NCBI RefSeq assembly: GCF_002127325.2
Contig: NC_035443.2
Coordinates: forward strand, 148,752,415-148,816,414
Length of the DNA stretch: 64,000 nucleotides
Origin: Helianthus annuus
Lineage: Eukaryota; Streptophyta; Magnoliopsida; Asterales; Asteraceae
Reading direction: 5' to 3'
Shown: piece by piece, positions 33,961 to 44,400 of the stretch
Numbering within the stretch: the first letter of the stretch is position 1
Layout of the letters: each line of letters opens with the position of its first letter
Translations under genes and position numbers: made by a program
The notes under the pieces: generated by a model
What the model was told of the DNA's origin: nothing
What the model saw: only the letters and a program-made list of their open reading frames with translations
The model's database searches: none

Positions 33961-35280
33961 ATGGAAAACGCTAATAATGAGCCAGTTAATGAAGAAAACC
34001 AATCTGAGCAAAACCAGGAAAACCAGTATATGACTAGACAAGATATTGAAAATATCATTACTCAAGGGATAGCCAATGCTATTCCAGCAATCATGGCTGC
34101 TGCCCGAAAACCTGTTGAATCGCAACAGATCATCCCTAGTAAACGTACTCATGAAGATAATTTTAGCCATAGTGTAAACGGAGGCGGTAATCATGACAAT
34201 CATGATAATGATAATCCACGACAAGCCCCACTTCCTAAGAAAATGAAAGCTGCAACGGCTGGTTGCACTTACAAAGAATTTCTTGCTTGTAAACCCGCAG
34301 AATTTGCAGGTAATGAAGGGGCAACTGCAACACTGCGTTGGTTAGAGAAAACCGAAGCAGTAATTGCAATAAGCAAATGTGCCGAAGAGGATCAGGTCAT
34401 GTATGCTTCAAATTTGTTTAAAGAAGGGGCACTAGAATGGTGGAACACAGTATTACAAGCAAAAGGAAGAAGAATAGCCTATGCCATGAGCTGGGAAGAA
34501 TTTAAGAGTCTTGTAGAAAGAAAATTCTGTCCTGAATATGAAAAAGATCAAATGGCAAATAAGTTCCTAAACCATCGTATAACGGGAGTAGATTGTCGCA
34601 GCTATACTTCGACATTCTTTGAATACGCTAGAGTGGTACCAACACTGGCTTCGCCAGAACCGGTACTCATTTCCCGTTACATTTGGGGATTAATTGGCGA
34701 AATCCGTAACATCGTTAAAGCTGCGAGACCTCGTACTATTGACGATGCTGTTGAATTAGATAATACCCTAACAGATGAACTGGTGCGCACAAGAGAAGAA
34801 GATCGAAAGAAAGAATTGGTACAAAAGATTACCCAAGGATTTCGTGTGGGTAATAGTAATAATAAGTTCAAAAAGAAAGGAATAAGGCAATCCGCAAATC
34901 CGCCTTTTTGCAGAAATTGTAAAAAGAATCATTTTGGAAGATGCAATGTGACCTGTAATTTTTGCAAAATGGTGGGACATCGAGAAGAAGATTGTAGGAA
35001 AAAGACCAGAATCTGCTATAACTGTGGAGAAGCCGGACATTTTAGACCAGAATGTGCTAAGCTGGCTAAACCAGCAGACAATAGAGCTAAAACAACCGAG
35101 GGAGCTACTAAGAAGAATGCACGAGCATTCCAGCTGACCACTCAAGAAGCCGAACTCATCCCAGATGTGATAGCTGGTACGTTCCTAGTTCACGACGTGT
35201 TTGCAAAAGTATTATTTGACTCTGGTGCAAACCAAAGTTTTATTAATACTTCATTCTGCCAAGCTCTTAATTTACCCTGA
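33961..35280 (+). CDS. gag: Gyp-3 Gag plus start of protease, 439 aa, prematurely terminated
   Basis: A capsid domain covers residues about 95-290 (GCTYKEFLACKPAEFAGNEG; EGALEWWNTVLQAKG). Three knuckles lie near 317 (CRNCKKNHFGRC), 331 (CNFCKMVGHREEDC) and 352 (CYNCGEAGHFRPEC), followed by the protease motif LFDSGANQS near 420. A TGA at 35278-35280 stops the frame inside the protease domain. The rest of the protease stays open in the same frame to about 35478 (GFDVVLGMDWLVANH), so the break is a single nonsense change. Gag itself is complete. Confidence 0.85.
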   Translation: MENANNEPVNEENQSEQNQENQYMTRQDIENIITQGIANAIPAIMAAARKPVESQQIIPSKRTHEDNFSHSVNGGGNHDNHDNDNPRQAPLPKKMKAATAGCTYKEFLACKPAEFAGNEGATATLRWLEKTEAVIAISKCAEEDQVMYASNLFKEGALEWWNTVLQAKGRRIAYAMSWEEFKSLVERKFCPEYEKDQMANKFLNHRITGVDCRSYTSTFFEYARVVPTLASPEPVLISRYIWGLIGEIRNIVKAARPRTIDDAVELDNTLTDELVRTREEDRKKELVQKITQGFRVGNSNNKFKKKGIRQSANPPFCRNCKKNHFGRCNVTCNFCKMVGHREEDCRKKTRICYNCGEAGHFRPECAKLAKPADNRAKTTEGATKKNARAFQLTTQEAELIPDVIAGTFLVHDVFAKVLFDSGANQSFINTSFCQALNLP

Positions 35281-35515
35281 ACCACCCTTAGGCAAATTTT
35301 TACGGTCGAAACAGCAGAAGGGAATTCTGTTAACATAGATAAAGTTTTGCAAAAAGGAAAAATAGAACTATTAGGCCATAAGTTTTCTGCAAACCTGTTA
35401 CCTATGAAATTAGCCGGATTCGATGTGGTATTAGGAATGGATTGGTTAGTAGCCAACCATGCTCGAATCAGATTGTGATAAGAATTCTGTAGAAATTCGA
35501 ACCCCCACATGAGAG
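35281..35515 (+). pseudogene. Gyp-3 protease C-terminal half
   Basis: It continues the Gag frame after the stop: flap-like ETAEGNSVNIDKVLQ, then GFDVVLGMDWLVANHARI, then two stops and a frame change before RT at about 35475-35516. Confidence 0.75.
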
Positions 35516-36520
35516 GTGATTTTAATTACAGGAGACAGACCTCGAAAGCCACTGAAATTCATTTCAGTAATGAAACTGGTTAGTTATTCGAGAAAACAAG
35601 AAATGGTGTATATGATTTCCGTAATCATTAACACTAATAGTAAAGAACTTCAGGACATCCCTGTAGTCTCAGAATACCCAGATGTTTTTCTAGAAGAATT
35701 ACCCGGGTTACCACCCGATAGAGAGGTAGAATTTAGAATTCATTTAATTCCAGGTACTACACCAATAGCTAAAGCACCTTATCGATTAGCACCCACCGAA
35801 ATGCTAGAATTGAAAAAGCAATTAGATGAATTATTAAGCAAAGGATTCATACAACCTAGTTCATCCCCTTGGGGAGCACCAGTGTTGTTTGTGAAAAAGA
35901 AAGATGGATCAATGCGAATGTGTATTGATTATAGGGAGCTGAATAAAGTTACAATAAAGAATCGATACCCATTACCCAGGATTAATGATCTTTTTGATCA
36001 GCTTCAAGGAGCTAGGTATTTTTCTAAGATAGACTTACGCTCCAGATATCATCAGTTGAAGGTACAAGAAGAAGACATACCTAAAACTGCTTTCAGAACT
36101 AGGTATGGTCATTATGACTTTACAGTCATGCCCTTCGGATTAACGAATGCACCCGCAGCATTTATGGACATGATGAATCGAATCTGTAAACCATACTTGG
36201 ATAAATTTGTGATCGTTTTCATCGACGATATACTTATTTACTCCAAAAGTCAAAAGGAACATTGTGAGCACTTACACGCACTCTTAACTTTGTTAAGAAA
36301 AGAAAAGCTCTATGCCAAATTCTCAAAATGTGAATTTTGGCTGCAAGAAGTGCAATTCTTAGGTCATGTGGTAAATCACGAAGGTATCCATGTAGATCCT
36401 GCTAAAATAGAAGCAATCACTAAATGGAAGGTCCCACAAACAGCTATGGAAATTAGAAGTTTTCTAGGCTTAGCTGGATACTACAGAAGATTTATTAAGG
36501 ATTTACAGACGATTTATTAA
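35516..36520 (+). pseudogene. pol: Gyp-3 reverse transcriptase, frame broken by a 22 bp duplication
   Basis: A nearly complete [20 protein letters not shown] near residue 122, [17 protein letters not shown] near 152, [13 protein letters not shown] near 203 and catalytic FIDDILIYS near 236, then thumb [14 protein letters not shown] and [14 protein letters not shown]. The segment usually reading LRSGYHQ is LRSRYHQ here. A 22 bp tandem duplication (36484-36526, unit cagaNgatttattaagg) shifts the frame and ends the ORF. The first 40 residues are the protease-RT linker. Confidence 0.85.
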
Positions 36521-37318
36521 GGATTTCTCTAAGTTAGCTGTACCTTTGACTAAGTTGACCTGTAAAGCCGTTAAGTTTGAGTGGGGACCTAGACAAGAAG
36601 AAGCTTTTAAGATTTTAAAAACATCGATTGACGAATGCTCCAATTTTAGCTTTACGTGAAGGAACAGAAGATTTTGAGGTATATTGTGATGCTTCAAAAT
36701 TAGGATACGGATGTGTATTGATGCAACGCAAAAAGGTAACTGCGTATGCCCTCTAGGCAATTGAAAAAGCACGAAGAGAATTATACGACTCATGACTTAG
36801 AATTAGGAGCCATAATTTTTGCCCTTAAAATCTGGAGACATTATCTGTATGGAAGTAAGTTTACTATCTATACAGATCATAAAAGTTTAAGGTATATATT
36901 TGGGCAAAAAGAGTTAAATATGAGGCAAAGGAGATGGATGGAAATCCTGAGCGATTACGACTATGATATTCAATATCATGAAGGGAAAGCAAACGTAGTC
37001 GCAGATGCCTTAAGTCGTAAATATCATGAGAAGCAAAAGCAAGTCTGTGCTCTTAGATTAAATCTACAAATAGATTTAATGGAACAACTGAAGAAGGTAC
37101 AGGAAACAGCAATCCAGGACGATGATGAAGGAATGAAAGGTTATATAAAAGAACTAGAGCAAGGAAATGATGGAATTTGGAGATTCCACAAGAAACGAAT
37201 TTGGGTACCTAAGCAAGGAGAATTAAGAAATAAGATTTTAGAAGAATCTCATAAATCTAGGTATACCGTACATCCAGGAAACAATAAGATGTACCAGGAT
37301 TTAAGGAATAATTTCTAG
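36521..37318 (+). pseudogene. pol: Gyp-3 RNase H and integrase N-terminus, broken
   Basis: From 36527 the RT-RNase H linker resumes (FSKLAVPLTKLTCKA), then shifts near 36640. YCDASKLGYGCVLMQ is readable in another frame. The 36746 frame gives [20 protein letters not shown], the RNase H end VVADALSRK, and the integrase zinc part [14 protein letters not shown]. It ends at TAG 37316-37318, at a position normally occupied by Trp. Confidence 0.8.
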
Positions 37319-37327
37319 TGGATAGGA

Positions 37328-38473
37328 ATGAAAAAGGATATAGCTGAATATGTATCTAAGTGTTTAACCTGTTCACAAGTTAAGGCCGAACACCAGAAAC
37401 TTTCAGGATTACTACAACAATTAGAAATGCCTGTATGGAAATGGGAACTCATAACAATGGATTTTGTTACCAAGTTACCCAACACCAGAAAAGGTAATGA
37501 TGCGATTTGGGTAATTGTGGATCGATTAACCAAATCAGCTCATTTTCTACCAATGAAAGAAACCTTTAGCATGGAAAGGTTGGCCAAGTTGTACGTAGAC
37601 GAAGTGGTATCCTTACATGGAGTTCCACTATCCATTGTATCGAATAGAGATAGTCGTTTCACTTCCCATTTCCGGACTAGTTTCCAGAAAGCAATGGGAA
37701 CCCGACTAAATTTGAGTATTGCATATCATCCACAAACAGACGGACAAAGTGAAAGGACGATACAAACTTTGGAAGACATGCTCATAGCATGTGTAATAGA
37801 TTTTGGTGGAAATTGGGATAGCCACCTACCTTTAATTGAATTCTCCTACAACAATACTTATCATTCAAGCATTGAAACTGCTCCATTCGTGGCACTGTAT
37901 GGACGCAAGTGCAGAACTCCAGTTTGTTGGGCAGAAATAGGAGAAAGTCAATTATCAGGTCCTGAGATTGTACAAGAAACTACTGACAAGATAACTCAGA
38001 TCAAGGAAAGACTGAAAACGGCTCGAGATCGCCATAAGAGTTATGCAGACCATCGCCGCAAGCCATTAGAATTTCAAGTCGGAGACAAAGTACTTTTGAA
38101 AGTTTCTCCTTGGAAAGGAGTAGTACGATTCGGTAAGAAAGGAAAACTGAGTCCAAGGTACGCTGGGCCATTTCCAGTAATCCAACGAATAGGACCCGTT
38201 GCCTATCGGTTACAACTACCAGAAGAGTTAGCTGGAGTACATGACGTATTTCATGTATCCAATCTCAAGAAATGTTTATCAGACGAATCCCTGGTAGTAC
38301 CTCTTCAAGATGTAGAGGTAAACGAAAAGCTGAAATTCGTAGAAAAACCACTACAGATCGAAGATAGAAAAGTCAAGTTTCTCAAGCACAAACGACTAGT
38401 GCTGGTCAAAGTCAAATGGAATTCAAACAGAGGACCAGAATACACCTGGGAACTGGAATCAGAAATGAAGTGA
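37328..38473 (+). pseudogene. pol: Gyp-3 integrase core and chromodomain; second catalytic Asp is Asn
   Basis: It contains the last zinc cysteines ([14 protein letters not shown]), the first catalytic Asp in MDFVTKL, and Glu in GQSERTIQT. The second motif, SDRD in all other gypsy integrases here, reads SNRDSRF with AAT at 37643-37645, so the catalytic triad is incomplete. The C-terminal chromodomain-like part [16 protein letters not shown] stops at TGA 38471-38473, just before the usual KYPHLF segment, which is still readable after the stop. Confidence 0.85.
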
Positions 38474-38495
38474 AAATACCCCCATCTATTCCAGT

Positions 38496-38533
38496 AAATC
38501 TCGAGGACGAGATTTTTCTTAAGGTGGGGAGGA
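38496..38533 (+). promoter_or_regulatory. Gyp-3 pre-PPT hairpin and PPT
   Basis: Perfect 8 bp stem AAATCTCG / CGAGATTT with loop AGGA (38496-38515), then polypurine aaggtggggagga to the LTR start at 38534. Confidence 0.85.
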
Positions 38534-39982
38534 TGTAACAACTCTCACTAAAATTAATAATTAGGATGATAATTATCCAATAAGGAAGCCCTAATTAAAA
38601 AACCCAAGTGATTTTACATAAACCCTAAAATTTTCAGAACAATCGGAATCAGGATCAGGGCCCCTAAAACTCAAGGGGGGTAAACCCTAGCTAACGATTA
38701 TCAACATAAAACGTTGTTAAAATTTTTTTTGTTAAAATTGTCAACTCAGCAAGCCTAGTCCCGAGCCTGGCTACCCTATAATAGGCTGCTTCCCTTACGG
38801 ACCGTAAGGGAAGTGGCTTACGGTCCGTAAGCGTGTCCAAAAATCAGTATAAATAGCAGACATTGGCACTTGCATTCTGTCTTTGAAACGACGTAAGAAC
38901 TTTCTGTGGACGTCGAGTTATAGCAAGAACAGTTCAATAACACACACTAATTCACGAAGTGCTGCCGCAATCAAGGTAATAACTCGATCGCTATTACGAT
39001 TCAACGTCCGATCGATTATAACTATCCAACGATTGTCCGAGTGCTGCTCAAATTGAGCTTATACTTTGATTATTCGTCGTGATTTCGACTTGAATATTTG
39101 AGTGCTGTTCGAATTCGGACTATGCTCTGTTATTCGTTGTGAAACCGTTGAATTGTTAAGTATTGCACCGTACTAATCGCTGTGAGGGTTTAATCTCGTG
39201 AATTGTCGTAACTGCTGTATTAGTTACTAACCCGTTTGTGTGTGCATTGTTGTTAAATTAGGTTAATCAAGGCTAATCAGTAGCCTTATATCTTGCTCGT
39301 TAAATCTGCAATGTGAGTCATTCTCTTTTTATCAAATATGTTTTACAAAAATCCAACCTATTTTAAAAGTTATAATTACAGGGATTACGTCTTTGTAATC
39401 ACCAAATTACAGCTGGTATGTGGGGTTTTGTATACATTACTTGTTAATCCATCACCATTGGACAACGAGATAGCCAAGGGGTGATATGACCATAGTCACA
39501 GACCCTATTGGACAACGAGATAGCCAATAGGTGGTCGAGTGACAAATACCATGGGTAGTTGGATTGATATCAGAAACATTGTAATCGCTCTTAATACTGT
39601 AAATTATAACAAACCGTATTGTTTTCAGTAAAATGAATGATTCACTCAGTATTTCCCCGCTGACAAAACCTTTTTCAAACATGTTTCAGGTGATCTGTTA
39701 TGATCCAAGAAAAGTGCCGTGAAGCACTACAAGCTAAGAGAAGTGGCTCAATGTGAATAAATAAAGAAACATGTTTTGAGAAATAAAGATTTCCCCGGGA
39801 AATCATCTTATTGTAAATTATGGGATTTTATCCCTAAACTTTATGTAATATGTAAAACGGGCATTTTTAGTATTAAAAGATCCTGTATTAAAAAGACTTC
39901 CGCCGTCGCCTAAATTAGATACCACGGGATTCCTGCCTCGCGGCTCTTGAACCGGGTCAAACCGGGGCCGAGGGCCGTGACA
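38534..39982 (+). repeat. Gyp-3 3' LTR (1449 bp)
   Basis: It has the same length as the 5' LTR with scattered substitutions. In this copy the first promoter dyad is perfect over 9 bp arms (CCCTTACGG-a-CCGTAAGGG, near 38792-38810). Confidence 0.92.
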
Positions 39983-39987
39983 GCAAC
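39983..39987. repeat. Gyp-3 target-site duplication, right copy (gcaac)
   Basis: It matches 29167-29171. Confidence 0.92.
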
Positions 39988-40612
39988 TGAGTTTTCATTA
40001 GTCATTGACCATAAAGTATTGTCGTCTGTTAAATAATGATTGGGCTTTCATTATTCTCCGACCACAATTATATTGTCTTACAAAATGTATTACATCGAAA
40101 GGGACACAGGGTCACCCTACTTGTCCAATAAGTATATCGGTGTATCAAAATCACGTAGTCAGAAGTGGTTTTCAAGAGTCTCCACAACCTCATCTTATCA
40201 TTAGTGTCTTTACCAAAAAGTAATGTAATCCGCATAATCCAGAAACCAACTATACTGGTGACTGAGGTGGAGGAGGAAAGAAAAGCAAACTGCTAACATG
40301 AGCGAGCTCCTCCTCAAGCTTGTATATACGTCAAAGTAATTAACTGATCTGCCGCTTGACAGTAAAGAAACGAGCAACAAAAACCTGGGAAAGGTGTAAT
40401 AGCAGCAGGTGAGAGCGCAAAAGGAATCTTTGATAAATGTGGGGGATCAAAGTATACTGGCAACAGTCAGGGTGGAGGACGTGGTGTCAGTTCAAGCTCC
40501 AAAACTCTGCGACTTATATCCTCAAACTGTAGCTGATGTTACAGGAGCACTCATCCTGTGTGTAGCCTCCATAATGTGAGGGACGGTAAGGGTCTAAAAT
40601 CAGCATAGTGTA
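39988..40612 (-). other. Gyp-1 leader continued
   Basis: Non-coding. It joins 29171 once Gyp-3 is removed. Nothing recognised. Confidence 0.5.
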
Positions 40613-41644
40613 TTATAGGAACCATCGAAATGGCTCGTCCAGTGATGAAGTATTGAAAGGAGCAAACAGTGCGGCCTGTGCGGTTGGGGGAAACGCTGTT
40701 GAAGCTAAAGGATCGTCATGCGGGTGCTGACCTGGAGTACCTTTCTGGGGTGCGGGTAGGTCCTGAAAGAAAGCTATAGGCATGTCGGTGCAATGGACGT
40801 CGGTCTCCATAGGAGCAACATCAGCGGGTGAAGGTGTAGGAACAAACGTCTCAACCAATAAGGAGATCATCAGGTGCAGGTACTGGGTCAGGTATGGGGG
40901 TGCAATATCTGATAGGCTAAAAGAAACAGGGTCATGATCAAGCAAGGGCTCCGGATTCAGCAAGTGTAACATCAAGCTGACCCAAAAGGAACAGGAGCTG
41001 GCTCAGGAGCAGGCTCTGGGTCGAGTGAAGGTGTGGGATCTTGAGCAGGTGATAGTGCAGTAGTCATAGCAGTGTCGTCGTCTGAGTCACTAGTAGAAAG
41101 CTGCAATCCGACCGTTTGTAAGGCTGCAGATGTCACAGACTCAAGGAGTCTGAAATCGAATGTAAAACAGAATCAGAGGATATCTTGTTAACAGGGGTCT
41201 CAAGAAGTGAAATTAGTAACAACGTTCTCGTCTATCTTTCCATCATCATGGGTGTCATCAGTAGGACCATTGATTAACATGTTGACGTCATCATCCACTA
41301 CTCGTCTAGTAGCCAATCTTCGGAAGGAATGTCCACAGGAGGCGCAATATCGAGGATCAGAGACATGGTGTGCTCACCATCGGGATGACCAACGATGAAG
41401 TGGTCATGGACTGAAACAAGGATGACAAAAAGATCCTTATCGGGGAAGCCATCGGCAAAGGTAAATCGTTACCAAAGTCTAGTAGCGCGAACGGTTGGAA
41501 ATCGTCCTCGTCCTTGGTCAGCATATCAGGATCACTCTCAGTGTCTGACGTAAATATCTCTGGCGCATGTGCAATCTCATTACCTGTGGCGGTGGCCGTA
41601 GGGTAATCAATGTCTGATAACTCGCTTTCTAAAGAAGGCGACAT
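40613..41644 (-). pseudogene. Gyp-1 pre-gag ORF remnants, acidic and proline-rich
   Basis: On the minus strand the frame starting at 41644 (MSPSLESELSDIDYP, then DEDDFQPFALLDFGNDLPL) runs to 41357. After frame changes, a further open part is at 40975-40613 (LVETFVPTPSPADVAPM; DDPLASTAFPPTAQ). The composition is acidic and rich in Pro and Ser. The position, between primer site and gag, matches the pre-gag ORF of Gyp-3, although the sequences are not obviously alike. Function unknown. Confidence 0.55.
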
Positions 41645-41770
41645 GTGTGCCGGTACATAATAATCATAGCATGTATATCCATAGTAATTACTAACACTTA
41701 GTGTATTGCAAGCAAAGACAATTCATCATGTAATCATGTGTTTACATTATTCTTCATGAAACTTTCTATC

Positions 41771-42075
41771 CTTCCTAGTCTCTCAGACTAAACTTCCCAG
41801 TCTCTCAGACTGAATTCCATAGTCTCTCAGACTACCTTCCCAGTCTCTTAGACTGAACTCCCTAGTCTCTCAACTACACTTCCCAGTCTCTTAGACTGAA
41901 CTCCCTAGTCTCTCAGACTATACTTCCCAGTCTCTTAGACTGAACTCCCTAGTCTCTCAAACTACGCTTCCCAGTCTCTTAGACTGAACTCCCTAGTCTC
42001 TCAGACTATACTTCCCGGTCTCTTAGATTTAACTCCCTGGTCTCTCAGACTATACTTCCCAGTCTCTTAGACTGA
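41771..42075 (-). repeat. Minisatellite of AGTCTCTCAGACT dyads in the Gyp-1 leader
   Basis: Fourteen units of about 22 bp, each a 13 bp inverted repeat AGTCT-CTC/CTT-AGACT plus a 9 bp spacer. From the fourth unit, spacers alternate gaactccct and atacttccc and loops alternate CTT and CTC, giving a roughly 44 bp higher-order dimer. It lies between the primer site and the pre-gag ORF, so it would be transcribed. Confidence 0.9.
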
Positions 42076-42252
42076 ATCATAAGCATAAACTTTGAAATGT
42101 GTTTCGTGTCTTTTGTTTGTAAAAATGTCTGTTTTCCTGGATCTGGACGTTTCGTGTATGCAATGAAAACATGTTCGTAAAAATGTTTTTTGTGAGAGCC
42201 CTAATGATCATAGTCTAGACTCGAGAAAGAATCCTAGTTCGCAACGCTCGAA

Positions 42253-42264
42253 GCTCTGATACCA
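42253..42264 (-). other. Gyp-1 primer binding site (initiator Met tRNA)
   Basis: The minus strand reads TGGTATCAGAGC, 3 nt from the LTR end at 42268. Confidence 0.92.
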
Positions 42265-42267
42265 AGC

Positions 42268-44400
42268 TGTCACACCCTGACTTTTGCTGAAGCGTGATTA
42301 TTGTGTGACTTTCTTAATATCATTGCATTCAATCATAACATCAACTATATGATAAAACCATAGGTTTGTCATCCATTAAATAAGTTTGAAGCATAACAAC
42401 ATTGTTTTAAAATGCAGACTTCAACTCAAGTTTTACAAACCGTACAAATTGTTTATGAGTTCATTAAGGACTCGTCAAAAGATATTGAATAACACCAAGG
42501 TTTGGAAGATGTGTCTCGTCCAGGAATAAGACTCACTGACCAAACTCAAAGACCACGGATGACATCTTTATTTCATAAGGCAGCATAAAATCTTCCAACG
42601 CCCGCCAGATCCACTTACAAATTCCCTGAAGTACATGTAATCTGAAAACATCAACAAAAGTTGCGAGTTCATGTGTTCGTTTGTGTGTATGTATAAACCT
42701 TTGAAATCGTTGTAAGTATGTATGTAAGTTTGTAAATCCCGGTATGAAAGCAACAAGGAAAAAGAGATCACCAATGGTTTGCAAAGCCATTAATATGTGT
42801 GCAGTGATGCAGGAAAACTCAAACCTAGCAGATTTCGTCAGTAAGACATAATCACCACATGGTCCACTCAACGGACTCAGGGGTGGGGCTCGCTACACCC
42901 AAATAGATCTATCACTCATGTCCCTCGGTCCTACAACGAGGATTAATGGCCTTAAGTGTCATACCCACCACTCAAATGATCTAGCAGTTACTTTCCTTAG
43001 CTAACCATACCAAATGTAATCGTATGTATTGTTTGTAATAATTTTAACATGTATTTCACCCCCGAAGTATAAAACTAAAAACAGTAAAAGAAAAGGGGGA
43101 CACAAACTCACAGTTTTGCGTTCCCTGTATCCGATGTAACTCAAAGCTTCCTCTAGAACGCACGACTACCTACATGCGTACTACGGTCCGTTAGACGAAT
43201 GGGTCGTGCCTTGTCTTAGTATTGATTAGTGCTTTTGAGTTACGTTTCTGATATTATTCCAAGTTATAATCACTTGTTAAAATAATAATTATTTTAACTT
43301 TAAATTATATTCTAATTTTGGAATAATCGTTAAACAATATTTTGTAACAATACTTCTCAAGTATTCATATTCGTATTTCCTTCCCAAGGATGGGGTATCT
43401 CATACATGTTTATTCGTATTCTTGTATTTGTATATCTCGCCATGTATTGGTGTCGTATTCAGGTGTGTACGTATTCCTTAATAACTATCCAATATATATT
43501 TCCAAAACAATATATTTTCGAGTCTCACTTTAGAAAATATATAACTCATTTTGTCCAAAAATAATGTATTTCAAGAAAATATATATTTTTCTCAAAAATC
43601 ATATGTCTTCCAAATATTCTAAGAAAATATATTTTTACTTCCCAAAAATAATATATTTTCTCCTTGTCGAAAATATGATATAACTTGGTAATATTTACAA
43701 AAATCATATTTTCACTTCTTTTATCCAAAATATTATTTACCATGAATATATTTATAACGGTATTTTCTGGAATATTTTGTAAGTTACGTTCTTGCGTTCG
43801 GTTTCACAATATTAAGTGTGTCACTTATGTATTTATTCCTTGTGGTTTTTGGTGTTATTTTGGATTGTAATTTCTTGGTATTTGTTAAGTTATATTACTT
43901 TAAATCCTAAAATAATATAACTAATACACAAAGTATACAAATAATCACACACAATGTGTCTTTAATGTAAATATATATTCTAAATACATATTTATCCATT
44001 TTTATTTATAAAAACCAACCTCCAATACCTGTATTTTCGTAACAAAATCTATGGCAAAGTTTATATTGAAAACCATAGTTAAAACACACTTGTGAATATT
44101 TGTTTTAGAAAATATTTTTCTAAGTGTTTATATTTTTAGAAAATTTTGCCATAGTTTCCCCTAAAAATGGAGGTGTCCATGCTATCAAAGCATATCATTT
44201 TCTTTTTAAAATCATCCCAAACAATCAACAATTTAACCAACACTTACCAAGTGCCAAAACAATGCTATTTACATAACAACATGAACTTGAACTTTCATAA
44301 AGACTTGTAACTTGGTAGTGTGCTTAGTAGGTTTAGTTACCCTTTGAAATGTATTTACTTCTTTAAAAACTTCATCTTTAAAGAAGTTGGGTGTTTACAA
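42268..44400 (-). repeat. Gyp-1 5' LTR, left segment
   Basis: On the minus strand the LTR ends ...GTCAGGGTGTGACA at 42268. From 42803 on it is homologous to the left LTR at 12269. It is interrupted at 44400 by Gyp-4. Confidence 0.88.
44396..44400. repeat. Gyp-4 target-site duplication, left copy (tacaa)
   Basis: It is identical to 53046-53050. The uninterrupted sequence in the other Gyp-1 LTR reads gtttacaacttcc near 23331. Confidence 0.95.

Larger units (their letters stand above)
29172..39982 (+). mobile_element. Gyp-3: Ty3/gypsy chromovirus with broken ORFs, 10811 bp
   Basis: It has equal-length LTRs (1449 bp) with scattered differences, a Met-tRNA primer site, pre-gag ORF, gag, protease, RT, RNase H, integrase and chromodomain in gypsy order, a PPT and a perfect TSD. 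Coding is interrupted by several stops and frameshifts, and the leader holds a Helitron. It is inserted in the Gyp-1 leader. Confidence 0.92.

Noticed and set aside
40613..41644. Host gene for a proline-rich protein on the minus strand
   Set aside because: It lies between the Gyp-1 primer site and gag, with frame breaks. It is more simply a decayed pre-gag ORF.
41771..42075. CRISPR-like regular repeat array
   Set aside because: The context is plant retroelement leader. Units are 22 bp dyads with near-identical spacers, so it is a minisatellite.
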